Assembly: GCA_964397045.1 (NCBI GenBank)
Contig: CAYNHF010000042.1
Location: 1-53,309, forward strand
Length of the DNA: 53,309 nt
Reading direction: 5' to 3'
From: CAYNHF01 sp964397045
Lineage (GTDB): Bacteria > Actinomycetota > Acidimicrobiia > Spongiisociales > UBA5794
Shown: piece after piece, positions 24,988 through 34,007 of the stretch
Layout: each line of letters begins with the position of its first letter
How positions within the stretch are numbered: the first letter of the stretch is position 1
Notes under the pieces: model-generated
Told to the model about the DNA's origin: nothing
The model's database searches: none
The model's input: only the letters and a program-made list of their open reading frames with translations
Made by a program: the position numbers and the translations under genes

Positions 24988-26400
24988 TCAAGCGAAGGCG
25001 TAGCGGGTCAACTCTCGCGCCAACTCCCCCGCGGTCACGGCGCCGCGCGACTTCAGCGCAGCGCCCGCCGCGCTGTGCCAGTAGGCGCCGGAGCGCGCCG
25101 CCACCTCCGCATCGAGACCGCGCGCCCACAAGGCACCGATCGCTCCAGACAGGACATCACCCGTCCCTATCGTCGCTAGTTCGGAACCACCCGTCGTTAC
25201 CAGCCATGCCTCGGCGCCTGCAACCAGCGTTGGGTTGCCCTTCAGGAGGACGGCGGCTCCAGCATCGTCCGGCACGGTCGCGGCACCTGCGACCGTGGCA
25301 GGCCGCCCGGTAAGACGCTCGAACTCACCGGCGTGGGGGGTGATCACCGTGGGCGCCTGTCTCGCAGCAAGCACGTCGAGGCCGTCCAGAGCGTTGATGC
25401 CGTCCGCGTCGATCAGCAGCGCTCCTGCCCATTCGGCAACGAGTCTTGCCACCAGGCCCTCCTGCTCAGGCCCCAGCCCTGGGCCCAACACCATCACGTC
25501 GTACCGCCCCGCCTGATTGAGAATCGATGGGGCGTCCGCTGCGACGAAGCGATCCCCCTCGCCGACTGGTTTCGTCATGATGTCCGGCCAGGTGGCGTAG
25601 CCGGGGGCGAGGGCACCGGGAACAACCAAGGCCACCGCACCCGCACCCATGGACAGCGCACCTTGTGCCGCCAGCAGCGGGGCCCCCGACATTCCGGGCG
25701 CGCCGCCAACCACCGCAACCGAGCCCGCAGTCCACTTGTGGGTAGTACGGCTCCGGTCGGGTCGCGGCGCGTCCGCCGCCTCGCAGACCCGATAGACCGG
25801 ATCACCGCCCTGCAGGCCGATGTCGAGGACGGATACCTCTCCGCAGATGTCCGGGCCCCGGCCCAGCAGGTGGCCCGGCTTGAGGGAATGGAATGTCACG
25901 GTTCGGGCGGCCGCGAAAGCTCGCCCGGTGATCCGTCCCGAGTCGGCATCGAGTCCGCTCGGTACATCGATTGCCAGCGTGGTCGTGTCGAGATCCATCC
26001 ACGCGGTCGCCGGAGCCGGTAGCTCACCGCGGAACCCTACGCCGAACAGTGCATCGATCAGGAGGTCGGCCGGTCGAGGTGCGTCCAGTTGGGTGATGCA
26101 GACGTCGGCTGCGGCCGCCCGTTCGGCTGCCGTCGCCGCCACGACCCGGGACCGCGGCGGACCCAACGCGTACACCGTCACCTGCGCCCCGCGAGCGGCG
26201 AGATAGCGCGCCGCAACATAACCGTCACCGCCGTTGTTGCCGGTGCCGGCGAGGACCGCTACCCGCGTTCCGTACCCTGCCCCCATCTCCACCGCGCCCA
26301 GCGCCACCCCGAAGCCGGCGCGATCCATGAGCACATCGACGCTCGTATCTGCCGTAGCGTCGAGGCGCCTGGATTCTGCGACATCGAGTACCGGCCTCAC
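24988..26400 (-). CDS. nnr: Bifunctional NAD(P)H-hydrate repair enzyme Nnr
   Basis: 470 residues, ATG 26400. The N-terminal half (YjeF_N) is the epimerase: AGTGNNGGDGYVAARYL and LLIDALFGVGFRGEL. The C-terminal half (ribokinase-like dehydratase) has VGGAPGMSGAPLLAAQGAL, MVLGPGLGPEQE, ITPHAGEFERLTG and GTGDVLSGAIGALWARG with the ADP-binding loop. It repairs damaged NAD(P)H hydrates. It is normally next to alr in actinobacteria; here the nos island separates them. Confidence 0.94.
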   Translation of the reverse strand: MRPVLDVAESRRLDATADTSVDVLMDRAGFGVALGAVEMGAGYGTRVAVLAGTGNNGGDGYVAARYLAARGAQVTVYALGPPRSRVVAATAAERAAAADVCITQLDAPRPADLLIDALFGVGFRGELPAPATAWMDLDTTTLAIDVPSGLDADSGRITGRAFAAARTVTFHSLKPGHLLGRGPDICGEVSVLDIGLQGGDPVYRVCEAADAPRPDRSRTTHKWTAGSVAVVGGAPGMSGAPLLAAQGALSMGAGAVALVVPGALAPGYATWPDIMTKPVGEGDRFVAADAPSILNQAGRYDVMVLGPGLGPEQEGLVARLVAEWAGALLIDADGINALDGLDVLAARQAPTVITPHAGEFERLTGRPATVAGAATVPDDAGAAVLLKGNPTLVAGAEAWLVTTGGSELATIGTGDVLSGAIGALWARGLDAEVAARSGAYWHSAAGAALKSRGAVTAGELARELTRYAFA

Positions 26401-26455
26401 CGGCCCATTCTCGCCGCTTGTGTCGCGGCACCAAAGCCGGCCATGCCTCGACCCC

Positions 26456-26830
26456 TCAGTCGGACAGCGACATCGTGAAGACCAGCGCCGAGTCGTCTGT
26501 GTGAGTGATCGTCACCAATACCCTCGTCACCCCGATCATTTCGGCCCTGCGGAGTGCGGTTCCGGAAAGGTTGACCCGGGGGGCGCCTCCCCCGGTGATC
26601 TCGACATCCTTCCAGTGGATCCGGCGCCAACCTGCCCCCAGGCTCTTCATCACTGCTTCCTTGCCTGCGAATCGAGCCGCAAGCCGCGCCGAAGGATCCG
26701 GGTAGCGATGGGCATAGGTCCACTCGTGGTCGGTGAAGCACCGATCCTTGAACCGTTCGCCATACTTGCGGTACAGGTACCGCACCCGGTCGATTTCGGC
26801 GAGGTCGACCCCGAGCCCGACGATATTCAT
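26456..26830 (-). CDS. acpS: Holo-[acyl-carrier-protein] synthase
   Basis: 124 residues. It shows GVDLAEIDRVRYL (Asp ligand for Mg2+) and ARFAGKEAVMKSLGAG (Glu and Lys of the KEA motif), then the ITHTDDSALVF end. It moves 4'-phosphopantetheine from CoA to ACP for fatty-acid synthesis. It lies between glmS (22-bp gap) and nnr (55-bp gap). Confidence 0.94.
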   Translation of the reverse strand: MNIVGLGVDLAEIDRVRYLYRKYGERFKDRCFTDHEWTYAHRYPDPSARLAARFAGKEAVMKSLGAGWRRIHWKDVEITGGGAPRVNLSGTALRRAEMIGVTRVLVTITHTDDSALVFTMSLSD

Positions 26831-26852
26831 CCCGGCAATCTAGGGGGTTGGC

Positions 26853-28676
26853 TCACTCCACCGTGACGCTCTTGGCAAGATTCCGGGGTTGATCGATGTC
26901 GTTCCCACGTAGCCGGGCCACGTGATAGGCCATCAGCTGGAGAGGAATCACTGCGGTGACAGGTGACAAGAGGTCGTCTGCCCGAGGGATCGTCAGTACC
27001 TGATCCACGTGCTTCCCGATGTTGACATCGTCCTCATAGGCGATTGCAATAACCCTGCCGCCGCGCGCCTTGACTTCCTGCACTGCAGAAATGGTCTTGT
27101 CGTAGACCGCTTGCTGGGTCAATACAACGACCACCGGCGTGTCCTCCGTCACGAGCGCGAGGGTCCCATGTTTCAATTCCCCTGCCGGCATCGCCTCGGA
27201 GTGCACGTAGCTGATCTCCTTGAGCTTCAGCGACCCCTCGGTGGCGACGGCGTAGTCGAGCCCGCGTCCGATGAAGTAGATGTCGTCCGCTGCGACCAGC
27301 GCCTCCGCCGCAGCTAACACGCGGGATTCGTGCTCGAGAATGTCCTCTGCCTGACCCGGGAGCTGGTGGAGTCCGTGCACCACGCGACGAGTGAGCTCGG
27401 CATCCACGACACCGCGTGCCTGCCCAATGCGCAGTGCAAGCAGGTACTGCCCGATGAGCATCGCTAGGTACGCCTTGGTCGAAGCAACCGAGATCTCCGG
27501 CCCTGCCCTGGTGTAGAGAACGTCGTCCGCCTCGCGCGACAGCGTCGAGCCCACCACGTTGGTGAGCGCCAGCATGCGCGATCCTCGCTCCTGAGCGAGG
27601 CGGGCGGCAGCCAGGGTGTCCGCGGTCTCTCCCGACTGGCTGATCGCAACCGTCAGCGCAGCAGGAGTGATGAGCGGGTCCGAGTAGCGGAGCTCATGGG
27701 CATACTCAACAGACGTCGGGATCCGCAGCAGCCGTTGGAAGATCTCTTTTCCCACCAGTCCCGCGTGGAATGCGGTACCGCAGGCCGTGATCCAGATCTG
27801 CTCCAGGTCGCGGGCATACCGGTCATCGAAGCACACACCCTCCAGCTGGGCTACGCCGGCTTCGTCGAGACGCCCTGCCACTGTTTCTGTGATCACTGCC
27901 GGCTGCTCGTGAATCTCCTTCAGCATGAAGTGTTCGTAGCCGCCCTTTTCTGCCTGAGTAGCGTCCCAGTCAACGCGCAGTACATCGCGCTCCACTACGC
28001 CGCCCTCGATCTTCTCGACGGTCGCTCCGTCCTCGGTGACGACCACCAGCTCGCCGTCTTCGATGATGAGGAAATCGCGAGTGTGGTGCAGCACGGCCGG
28101 GATGTCGGATGCAATGAAGGTCTCCCCCGGTGCCAGGCCCACCACAAGCGGGCTGATGCGCCGAACCGCAACGATCGTGCCTGGCTCTTCAACACTCATC
28201 ACCACCAACGCGTAAGCGCCTTCGGCCTGGGCGACCGCGGCGCGCACTGCCGCCACGAGGTCTCCTTCGAAGGCAATGGCCACCAGGTGGGCAAGGATTT
28301 CGGTGTCGGTTTCCGAAGCGAACTCGTGTCCGCCCGCCTGCAGACCTTCCCTCAGTACCGCGAAGTTCTCGATGATCCCATTGTGGACCACCACGAATCG
28401 GCCGGAAGGGTCGGTGTGGGGATGGGCATTGGCATCGCTGGGCGCTCCATGTGTCGCCCAACGCGTGTGCCCGATTCCGACGTTCCCTGCGAGTGGGTCG
28501 CCGTCGAGCAGCGTCGCCAGCCGATCGATCTTGCCTTCTGCCTTGCGGACTTCGATGAGCCCATTGGCGACTGCAACCCCTGCGGAGTCATACCCGCGGT
28601 ATTCCAGGCGCTTCAGTCCATCTAACAGCAACGGTGCTGCCGGACGTGGCCCTACGTATCCCATGATTCCGCACAT
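26853..28676 (-). CDS. glmS: Glucosamine-6-phosphate synthase (isomerising)
   Basis: 607 residues, full length. CGIMGYVG puts the nucleophile Cys2 at the N-terminus; WATHGAPSDANAHPH and HNGIIEN are glutaminase blocks. Two SIS domains follow (about 285-420 and 455-600) with SQSGETADTLAAARLA and the family end PRNLAKSVTVE. It makes glucosamine-6-P from fructose-6-P and glutamine for wall precursors. glmM is the next gene upstream; the 168 bases between show no gene, though a hairpin is at 28754-28771. Confidence 0.97.
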   Translation of the reverse strand: MCGIMGYVGPRPAAPLLLDGLKRLEYRGYDSAGVAVANGLIEVRKAEGKIDRLATLLDGDPLAGNVGIGHTRWATHGAPSDANAHPHTDPSGRFVVVHNGIIENFAVLREGLQAGGHEFASETDTEILAHLVAIAFEGDLVAAVRAAVAQAEGAYALVVMSVEEPGTIVAVRRISPLVVGLAPGETFIASDIPAVLHHTRDFLIIEDGELVVVTEDGATVEKIEGGVVERDVLRVDWDATQAEKGGYEHFMLKEIHEQPAVITETVAGRLDEAGVAQLEGVCFDDRYARDLEQIWITACGTAFHAGLVGKEIFQRLLRIPTSVEYAHELRYSDPLITPAALTVAISQSGETADTLAAARLAQERGSRMLALTNVVGSTLSREADDVLYTRAGPEISVASTKAYLAMLIGQYLLALRIGQARGVVDAELTRRVVHGLHQLPGQAEDILEHESRVLAAAEALVAADDIYFIGRGLDYAVATEGSLKLKEISYVHSEAMPAGELKHGTLALVTEDTPVVVVLTQQAVYDKTISAVQEVKARGGRVIAIAYEDDVNIGKHVDQVLTIPRADDLLSPVTAVIPLQLMAYHVARLRGNDIDQPRNLAKSVTVE

Positions 28677-28753
28677 GCGCGAACCTCCGATGTTCGGGAC
28701 CGGAGGCGAGAAGCAAAGCCGAGGCTCTGCCTCACAGCGGAGCGACTTCTGTT

Positions 28754-28771
28754 CCGGAAGTCACCTTCCGG
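28754..28771 (+). other. Hairpin in the glmM-glmS spacer
   Basis: CCGGAAG and CTTCCGG pair around TCAC and are followed on the plus strand by GTTTGTTTC. The U-tract faces away from the glmM-glmS transcript, so it is not a terminator for it; it may be a leader or processing element, or nothing. Confidence 0.25.
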
Positions 28772-28844
28772 GTTTGTTTCGCTCCGTGACGACCGTGAGT
28801 GGCCGAGAGGGCATCCGCCGACAATTCGATGACCCTCTTCCTCG

Positions 28845-30260
28845 TCACCTCGCCGTAGCGAGGGCTGGCGCTGAAGTGGGATGCTCCGGTCGACGTTGAG
28901 TTGTACTTGAAGAGCTTAGGACTGTTCTTCGGTTGAAGCGTCGTGTCAGCTGAGTTCGTTGGTCACCACTGCCGCCAGCTCGTCTGCCACCTCTTGTGCG
29001 GCTGGCGCTGGCCGCCTCCACCATTACCCGGACCAGCGGTTCGGTGCCACTGGCCCTTACCAGGACCCTGCCGTCATCTCCGAGTCGGCTTTCGGCAGCC
29101 TCCACTGCTGCCCAGACCTTCATCGCGTCTTCGAGCTCGACCCGATCGGCCACCGTCACGTTCTCCAGCACCTGCGGGTATTCGGTCATCACTGTTCGCA
29201 ACTCCGTGAGCGGCTTGCCGGTCGCGGCCACGACGGCCGCGAGTTGGAGCGCCGACCTGAGCCCATCGCCGGTGGAGCGGTCGGACAACACGATGTGACC
29301 GGATTGTTCGCCGCCGAGTTCGGCCCGAGAGCGTCGCATCTCCTCGAGGACGTACCGGTCACCTACCTTGGTCTCGAGCACCTCGATCCCAAGGCCCTCC
29401 ATCGCTCGTCGGAATCCGAGGTTGGCCATGACCGTGGTCACGACGGTGTCATTCTTCAGTTCTCCGATTTCCTTGAGGTGCTTGGCGAAGACCGCGATCA
29501 GCACGTCACCATTGGCGGGTTGCCCTGACTCGTCGACCGCGATCAGCCGGTCGGCGTCACCGTCGAACGACAGCCCGATCCTGCCCTTCACGCGGGAAGC
29601 GAGGTACTCCGGGTGGGTTGCGCCGCATCCGTCGTTGATGTTGGTGCCATCCGGCACGTCGGCATGCACCTCTACCGTCGCGCCGAGCCGCTCGAGTAGT
29701 TGCGGTGCCGACTCGAATGCCGCGCCGTTGGCGCAGTCGAGCACGAACTCCATGCCGCGCAGGCTGTAGTTGAACCCCGCAGCCAACCGATCGACGTAGC
29801 GCGACACTGCGTCCTGCATCTGCACCTGGATCCCGACCGCGACACCCCCCGGACTGCGGTAGGGCTCTCCCTCGATCACTCTGGCTTCGATGGCCGCTTC
29901 CTGCTGATCTGGCAGCTTTGCCCCATCAGGTCCGAGGAATTTGATCCCGTTGTCTTCAGCCGGATTGTGCGACGCACTCACCATTACGCCGTAGGCGCCG
30001 CCTGCGTCGCGAGCGATGCGGGAAACGGCTCCCACCGGAATGATGCCCAGATCGACTGTATCGACGCCAACAGAGTTGAACCCGGCGTGCAGCGCGGAAG
30101 CGAGCATGGGCCCGGAGCGACGGGTGTCTCGCCCGATGAGTACCGAGCCGGCCAGCCCCTCACCTGCGGCCCGGCCCAGATCGAAGGCCAGCTGTGCCGT
30201 CAGCTCGGTGTTCGCGCGTCCGCGTACTCCGTCGGTACCAAAGAGACGCTGTCTGGGCAA
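28845..30260 (-). CDS. glmM: Phosphoglucosamine mutase GlmM, C-terminus frameshifted
   Basis: The protein runs from TTG 30260 (AGAGG upstream, RLFGTDGVRG at the start; GTG 30314 is a longer alternative with no ribosome site) and has the catalytic ASHNPAEDNG with phospho-Ser, FDGDADR (Mg2+), ERLGGEQSGH-like and RASGTEPLVRVMVEA blocks. After the latter the frame diverges. Dropping one base near 29001-29012 would give AAQEVADELAAVVTNELS and a stop at 28946-28948, the normal family end. As written, about 50 foreign Arg/Ser-rich residues follow, to 28845. It converts GlcN-6-P to GlcN-1-P. Either an assembly error or a real frameshift. Confidence 0.88.
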   Translation of the reverse strand: MPRQRLFGTDGVRGRANTELTAQLAFDLGRAAGEGLAGSVLIGRDTRRSGPMLASALHAGFNSVGVDTVDLGIIPVGAVSRIARDAGGAYGVMVSASHNPAEDNGIKFLGPDGAKLPDQQEAAIEARVIEGEPYRSPGGVAVGIQVQMQDAVSRYVDRLAAGFNYSLRGMEFVLDCANGAAFESAPQLLERLGATVEVHADVPDGTNINDGCGATHPEYLASRVKGRIGLSFDGDADRLIAVDESGQPANGDVLIAVFAKHLKEIGELKNDTVVTTVMANLGFRRAMEGLGIEVLETKVGDRYVLEEMRRSRAELGGEQSGHIVLSDRSTGDGLRSALQLAAVVAATGKPLTELRTVMTEYPQVLENVTVADRVELEDAMKVWAAVEAAESRLGDDGRVLVRASGTEPLVRVMVEAASASRTRGGRRAGGSGDQRTQLTRRFNRRTVLSSSSTTQRRPEHPTSAPALATAR

Positions 30261-30323
30261 GGAAACCTCTGCTTCTACGATCGGCCGCAGGAGCCGTGGC
30301 GCGGCGCCCGGCACAAGGCGATG

Positions 30324-30716
30324 TCAGCGTTTGGTGAACTGTGGAGCACGCCGGGCCTTGCGGAGGCCGTACTTCTTGCGCTCGACACGCCGGGCATCCC
30401 TGCGGAGGTAGCCCTCCTTCTTGAGCGTCGTGCGAAGCTCTGGATCGATCTCGACGAGCGCCCGGGCAATGCCGAGTCGCAGCGCATCGGATTGGCCGGT
30501 GAACCCGCCGCCTTCGATCTTGGCATGGACGTCGTAGTTGCCTTCGACCTCGGCAGTCCTCACGGGTGCAAGCACTCTGAGCCGGAACGCCATCTCAGGG
30601 AAGTACTCCTCCAGGCTCTTGCCGTTGAGCACCATGCGGCCGGTGCCTTCATAGAGACGCACGCGTGCCACCGAACTCTTGCGGCGGCCGGTGGCTTGAA
30701 CGAGCGGTTTTGCCAT
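30324..30716 (-). CDS. rpsI: 30S ribosomal protein S9
   Basis: 130 residues. ATGRRKSSVARVRL, GGGFTGQSDALRLGIARAL and the C-terminal KKYGLRKARRAPQFTKR, whose last Arg contacts the P-site tRNA. The ATG overlaps the rplM stop by one base (TGATG), so the pair is co-translated. Confidence 0.98.
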   Translation of the reverse strand: MAKPLVQATGRRKSSVARVRLYEGTGRMVLNGKSLEEYFPEMAFRLRVLAPVRTAEVEGNYDVHAKIEGGGFTGQSDALRLGIARALVEIDPELRTTLKKEGYLRRDARRVERKKYGLRKARRAPQFTKR

Positions 30717-31177
30717 CAGGCCTGGACCTTTCGTGCGACGGGGTGGGAACGGGGTTGTTGGGCAGTATGCGGATGGTCTGGTCCGGCATACACCTTGAGT
30801 TTCGACAGCGTGGCGCGGCCCAACTTGTTCTTCGGAATCATGCCCTTGACTGCGATCTCGATAATGCGCTCTGGGTGCTTCTCACGCATCTCTCCGAGGG
30901 AGAGTTCGCTCAGACCGCCGGGGTAGCCGGAGTGGCGGTAGTACATCTTGGCCACCTCCTTGTTCCCGGTGACGGCGACCTTCTCCGCGTTGACGACGAT
31001 GACGTGGTCGCCAACATCGACATGCGGCGCCCAAATCGGCTTGTGCTTGCCGCGCAGCAATTGGGCGACCTGCGAGGCGAGCCGGCCCAGCGGCACATCG
31101 GTGGCATCAACAACGAGCCATTCCCGGTTGACGTCACCGGGCTTAGGCGTGTAGGTCTTCTGAAGCTTGGGTTTCAT
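30716..31177 (-). CDS. rplM: 50S ribosomal protein L13
   Basis: 153 residues from ATG 31177 (MKPKLQKTYTPKPGDVNREW), the usual start; an in-frame extension upstream is non-coding. It has VVDATDVPLGRLAS, LRGKHKPIWAPHVDVGDHVIV and GMIPKNKLGRATLSKLKVY. It is followed by rpsI as in most bacteria. The 133 bases before it, shared with the divergent threonine dehydratase, must hold its promoter and leader. Confidence 0.97.
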   Translation of the reverse strand: MKPKLQKTYTPKPGDVNREWLVVDATDVPLGRLASQVAQLLRGKHKPIWAPHVDVGDHVIVVNAEKVAVTGNKEVAKMYYRHSGYPGGLSELSLGEMREKHPERIIEIAVKGMIPKNKLGRATLSKLKVYAGPDHPHTAQQPRSHPVARKVQA

Positions 31178-31310
31178 GCGAGCATCCTGAAGCAGGTTGG
31201 ACACAAAGGAACCCCCGGAGCACCGGGAGCGAAGCCGCATGGTACCGCCAACCGGGGAGAAACTCCAACTCACAGCACCGGCCGGCCCGGACAGGCGATA
31301 GGCTGCCGCC

Positions 31311-32549
31311 ATGATGTCGCCGCCGACGCTGGATGCCATCCAAGCTGCTCGAGTCCGCGGTGCGGATCTCGTCCTGACCACGCCGTTGATGGAAACCACG
31401 TCGCTCACCCATCAGGTCGGTCGGCGAGTGATCCTGAAAGCGGAGAACCTACAGCGAGCCGGTTCATTCAAGGTGCGGGGTGCGCTGAGCGCCTTGTCGC
31501 TGCTCACCGAAGCCCAGCGTGGCCGGGGGGTGGTCGCGGCGTCTGCCGGCAATCACGCCCAGGGGGTGGCGCTCGCCGCATCACACCTGGGGATCGCCGC
31601 GACCGTCTTCATGCCCGTTGGCGCCTCGATTCCGAAGGTCGCCGCGACAAGGGCGTACGGCGCCGCGATACGTCTGGAGGGGGCAGACCTGGGCGAGGCG
31701 GTGGATGAGGCCACCGCCTTCGCGACCGAGACCGGTGCCCGATTCATCCACCCTTACGACGACCCGGCGATCATCGCGGGGCAGGGCACGCTGGGGCTCG
31801 AACTCGTCGAGCAATTGAACGAGCCCGCCGCGACGTTCGTGATTCCGGTCGGAGGCGGCGGCTTGATCGCGGGTACTGCGCTGGCCATCAAGAGCCACCA
31901 CCCCGACTCCCGAGTCGTCGGCGTGCAATCGAGCGCGGTCCCGGCTTACCTCGAGAGCCGGCGGGCAGGTGCGCCGACCACAGTCCCGGTGCAAACGACC
32001 GTCGCGGACGGTATCGCGGTAGGTCGGCCGAGTGCTATCGCCTTCTCGCTGATCGAACAGCATGTCGATGACATCGTCGCCGTCGACGACCCGCCCGTGA
32101 CTGAGGCCGTCGCGCTCCTGCTCGAACGCGCCAAACTGCTCGTCGAACCTTCGGGGGCGGTCGGAATGGCTGCCATCCTGGAGGGCAAGGTTCCTGGAGA
32201 CGGTCCCGTGGTTGCCGTGCTGTCCGGAGGCAATATCGACCTGCTCCTGCTCGACTCGCTCGTCCGATACGGCCAGGAATCAAGAGGCAGGTTTGCCGCA
32301 TTCAACGTCCATGTGCCCGACCAGCCCGGTCAGCTAGCCCGGGTGCTCACCATGATCGGTGACTCCGGCGCCAACGTGCTGTCCGTCGAGCACCATCGCG
32401 AAGGGGCAGGGCTGCCCTACGGTGTCGTAGGAATCCAGATCTCCATCGCGACTCGCAGCCACGAGCACCAGGAGCAGCTCCGCGAGACGCTCGAGGCTCA
32501 GGGAATTGCGCTCGTTCCGAATCCCGGGTCCCCATCACTTCAGTCGTAA
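31311..32549 (+). CDS. Threonine dehydratase with ACT domain
   Basis: 412 residues. PLP lysine lies in GSFKVRGA, with AASAGNHAQGVALAA and the phosphate-binding GGGGLIAGTA loop. C-terminal residues about 330-405 form an ACT domain (FNVHVPDQPGQLARVLTMIGDSGANV). The single ACT domain and length match the catabolic/biosynthetic hybrid threonine ammonia-lyases (IlvA/TdcB type), which turn threonine into 2-oxobutanoate for isoleucine or catabolism. It is divergent from rplM and overlaps the convergent truA end by 10 bp. Confidence 0.9.
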   Translation: MMSPPTLDAIQAARVRGADLVLTTPLMETTSLTHQVGRRVILKAENLQRAGSFKVRGALSALSLLTEAQRGRGVVAASAGNHAQGVALAASHLGIAATVFMPVGASIPKVAATRAYGAAIRLEGADLGEAVDEATAFATETGARFIHPYDDPAIIAGQGTLGLELVEQLNEPAATFVIPVGGGGLIAGTALAIKSHHPDSRVVGVQSSAVPAYLESRRAGAPTTVPVQTTVADGIAVGRPSAIAFSLIEQHVDDIVAVDDPPVTEAVALLLERAKLLVEPSGAVGMAAILEGKVPGDGPVVAVLSGGNIDLLLLDSLVRYGQESRGRFAAFNVHVPDQPGQLARVLTMIGDSGANVLSVEHHREGAGLPYGVVGIQISIATRSHEHQEQLRETLEAQGIALVPNPGSPSLQS

Positions 32550-33274
32550 TCCACTCCGACCAGGGTCAAACCACGAGATGGAGCCGCACCCCTGCCTTGC
32601 CTGCGATCGTGCGTGTCGAGGATTTCGGCGACCCTGTCTGCACTGATGACCCCCCTGCCGACATCCACACTCGCCGCAACAATCGAGCGAACCATCTGGT
32701 GACAGAACGAACTCGCGTGCACGTCGAGCACCACGAGGTCGCCCGGCCGTGGCTTCCATTCCAAGGAGCACAGTTCCCTCACCGTGCCACGGCCCTTTGC
32801 CTTCTTGCAGAACGCGGCGAAGTCGTGCACCCCGACCAGCGGTTCGATCGCCCGATTCATCTCCTCGGCATCCAGGGACACGGTGAGGTGCCACGAGGTG
32901 CGAGCAAGGAACGGGTCGGGAGCCTCCCGGTTCAAGACCTGGTAGCGATACCGGCGGCCCGTGGCGCTGTGTCTTGCGTGGAAGTCATCGCCGACGGCCG
33001 AGAAGGACAGCACCGCAATGGCAGGCCCGAGACGGCGGTTGAGCGAACGCATCAGCCGGAAGGTGTCCACCTCAGCGGCGCTCTCGAAACTGACCACCTG
33101 GCCGGTGGCGTGCACGCCCTTATCGGTGCGACCTGCTACGAACGTGTCCACCTCGCCGACCCAGGGTTCCATGGCGTCCTCGAGCGCGGCTTGCACGGTG
33201 GGTACGTTGGGCTGGGTGGCATAGCCGTGGAACCCGGTTCCGTCGTACGCGAGATCCATCCGGTAGGTAGTCAC
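32540..33274 (-). CDS. truA: tRNA pseudouridine(38-40) synthase TruA
   Basis: 244 residues from GTG 33274; ATG 33259 is inside the conserved start YRMDLAYDGTGFHGY. The catalytic Asp is in GRTDKGVHATGQVVSF, with FHARHSATGRRYRYQV and SSFCHQMVRSIV as further motifs. It modifies the anticodon stem-loop. In actinobacteria truA usually follows rplQ directly; here several genes intervene. Its end overlaps the dehydratase gene on the opposite strand. Confidence 0.95.
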   Translation of the reverse strand: MTTYRMDLAYDGTGFHGYATQPNVPTVQAALEDAMEPWVGEVDTFVAGRTDKGVHATGQVVSFESAAEVDTFRLMRSLNRRLGPAIAVLSFSAVGDDFHARHSATGRRYRYQVLNREAPDPFLARTSWHLTVSLDAEEMNRAIEPLVGVHDFAAFCKKAKGRGTVRELCSLEWKPRPGDLVVLDVHASSFCHQMVRSIVAASVDVGRGVISADRVAEILDTHDRRQGRGAAPSRGLTLVGVDYD

Positions 33275-33288
33275 AACCGCTCTCGACC

Positions 33289-33819
33289 TCAGATGAAGCC
33301 GCGGCCCAGGATCGAGGCAATGATCACCCAGGCAACGAAGGCAAGGGCCGCGCTCGCAGTAGACAGGCCGAGACTGAGACCGGACTCGTACCGAACCCCA
33401 TGCGCCACGATTGCCAGAAACCAGAGGCCACCCAAGATGATGGCAAGCATGCCGTTGGGGGTGATGAGTCTGGTGAAAAGCACCAGCAGCAGGGTTGGGT
33501 AAGCGAAGCCGACGATGCGCAGCGTCATCGCGTAGTTGCCAGACCCCTGGAAGAAGAACTTTGCGATCGCCCACGTCAAGGCCGCGTATGCCAGCCAGAA
33601 GACAAGGGCATTGAAGATCGAAGCGAACAGCACCTCCAGGCTGCCGATGGAACGGGTAACGCCGAGCAGGCTCCAGCCGAGGCCCAACAGGATCAAGAAC
33701 CGGGTGACGACGACGAACACCAGCGCATCGCCCGTGGCGCGGTCGTTGAAGTCCATCCAGACGAACGCATCGCGGTCGAGGCGCATCGCCTGCAGGAGAC
33801 GCTTCAGAGCTTCACCCAT
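33289..33819 (-). CDS. Yip1-family integral membrane protein
   Basis: About 176 residues from ATG 33819; GTG 33867 would add 16. Five hydrophobic segments are visible (LVFVVVTRFLILLGLGWSLLG, LFASIFNALVFWLAYAAL, VGFAYPTLLLVLF, MLAIILGGLWFLAIVAHG, ALAFVAWVIIASILG). The GSGNYAMTLRIVGFAYPTLLL segment resembles Yip1-domain proteins (PF04893). Function in bacteria is unknown. It lies 14 bp before truA on the same strand and may be co-transcribed with it. Confidence 0.65.
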   Translation of the reverse strand: MGEALKRLLQAMRLDRDAFVWMDFNDRATGDALVFVVVTRFLILLGLGWSLLGVTRSIGSLEVLFASIFNALVFWLAYAALTWAIAKFFFQGSGNYAMTLRIVGFAYPTLLLVLFTRLITPNGMLAIILGGLWFLAIVAHGVRYESGLSLGLSTASAALAFVAWVIIASILGRGFI

Positions 33820-34007
33820 CGGGTTCCCGTCCGTCGAAGTGAGGTGTTGGCTGAGCTTACCGACCACGAGCCGACCCGGGTCGCCGCCGACGACTCGTTC
33901 GGCCGGCGAGCGCGTAGCCCATCTTGAGTTGGCGTCACAAGTGCTATTGGCATCCGGGTGTCGACGCTGAGTATTCTCCGACCAAGTCGAGAAGGGGAGA
34001 ATGGTCC

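Noticed and set aside
28677..28844. glmS ribozyme or tRNA between glmM and glmS
   Set aside because: I see only one 7-bp hairpin; no ribozyme core or tRNA arms, and the ribozyme is mainly a Firmicutes feature.
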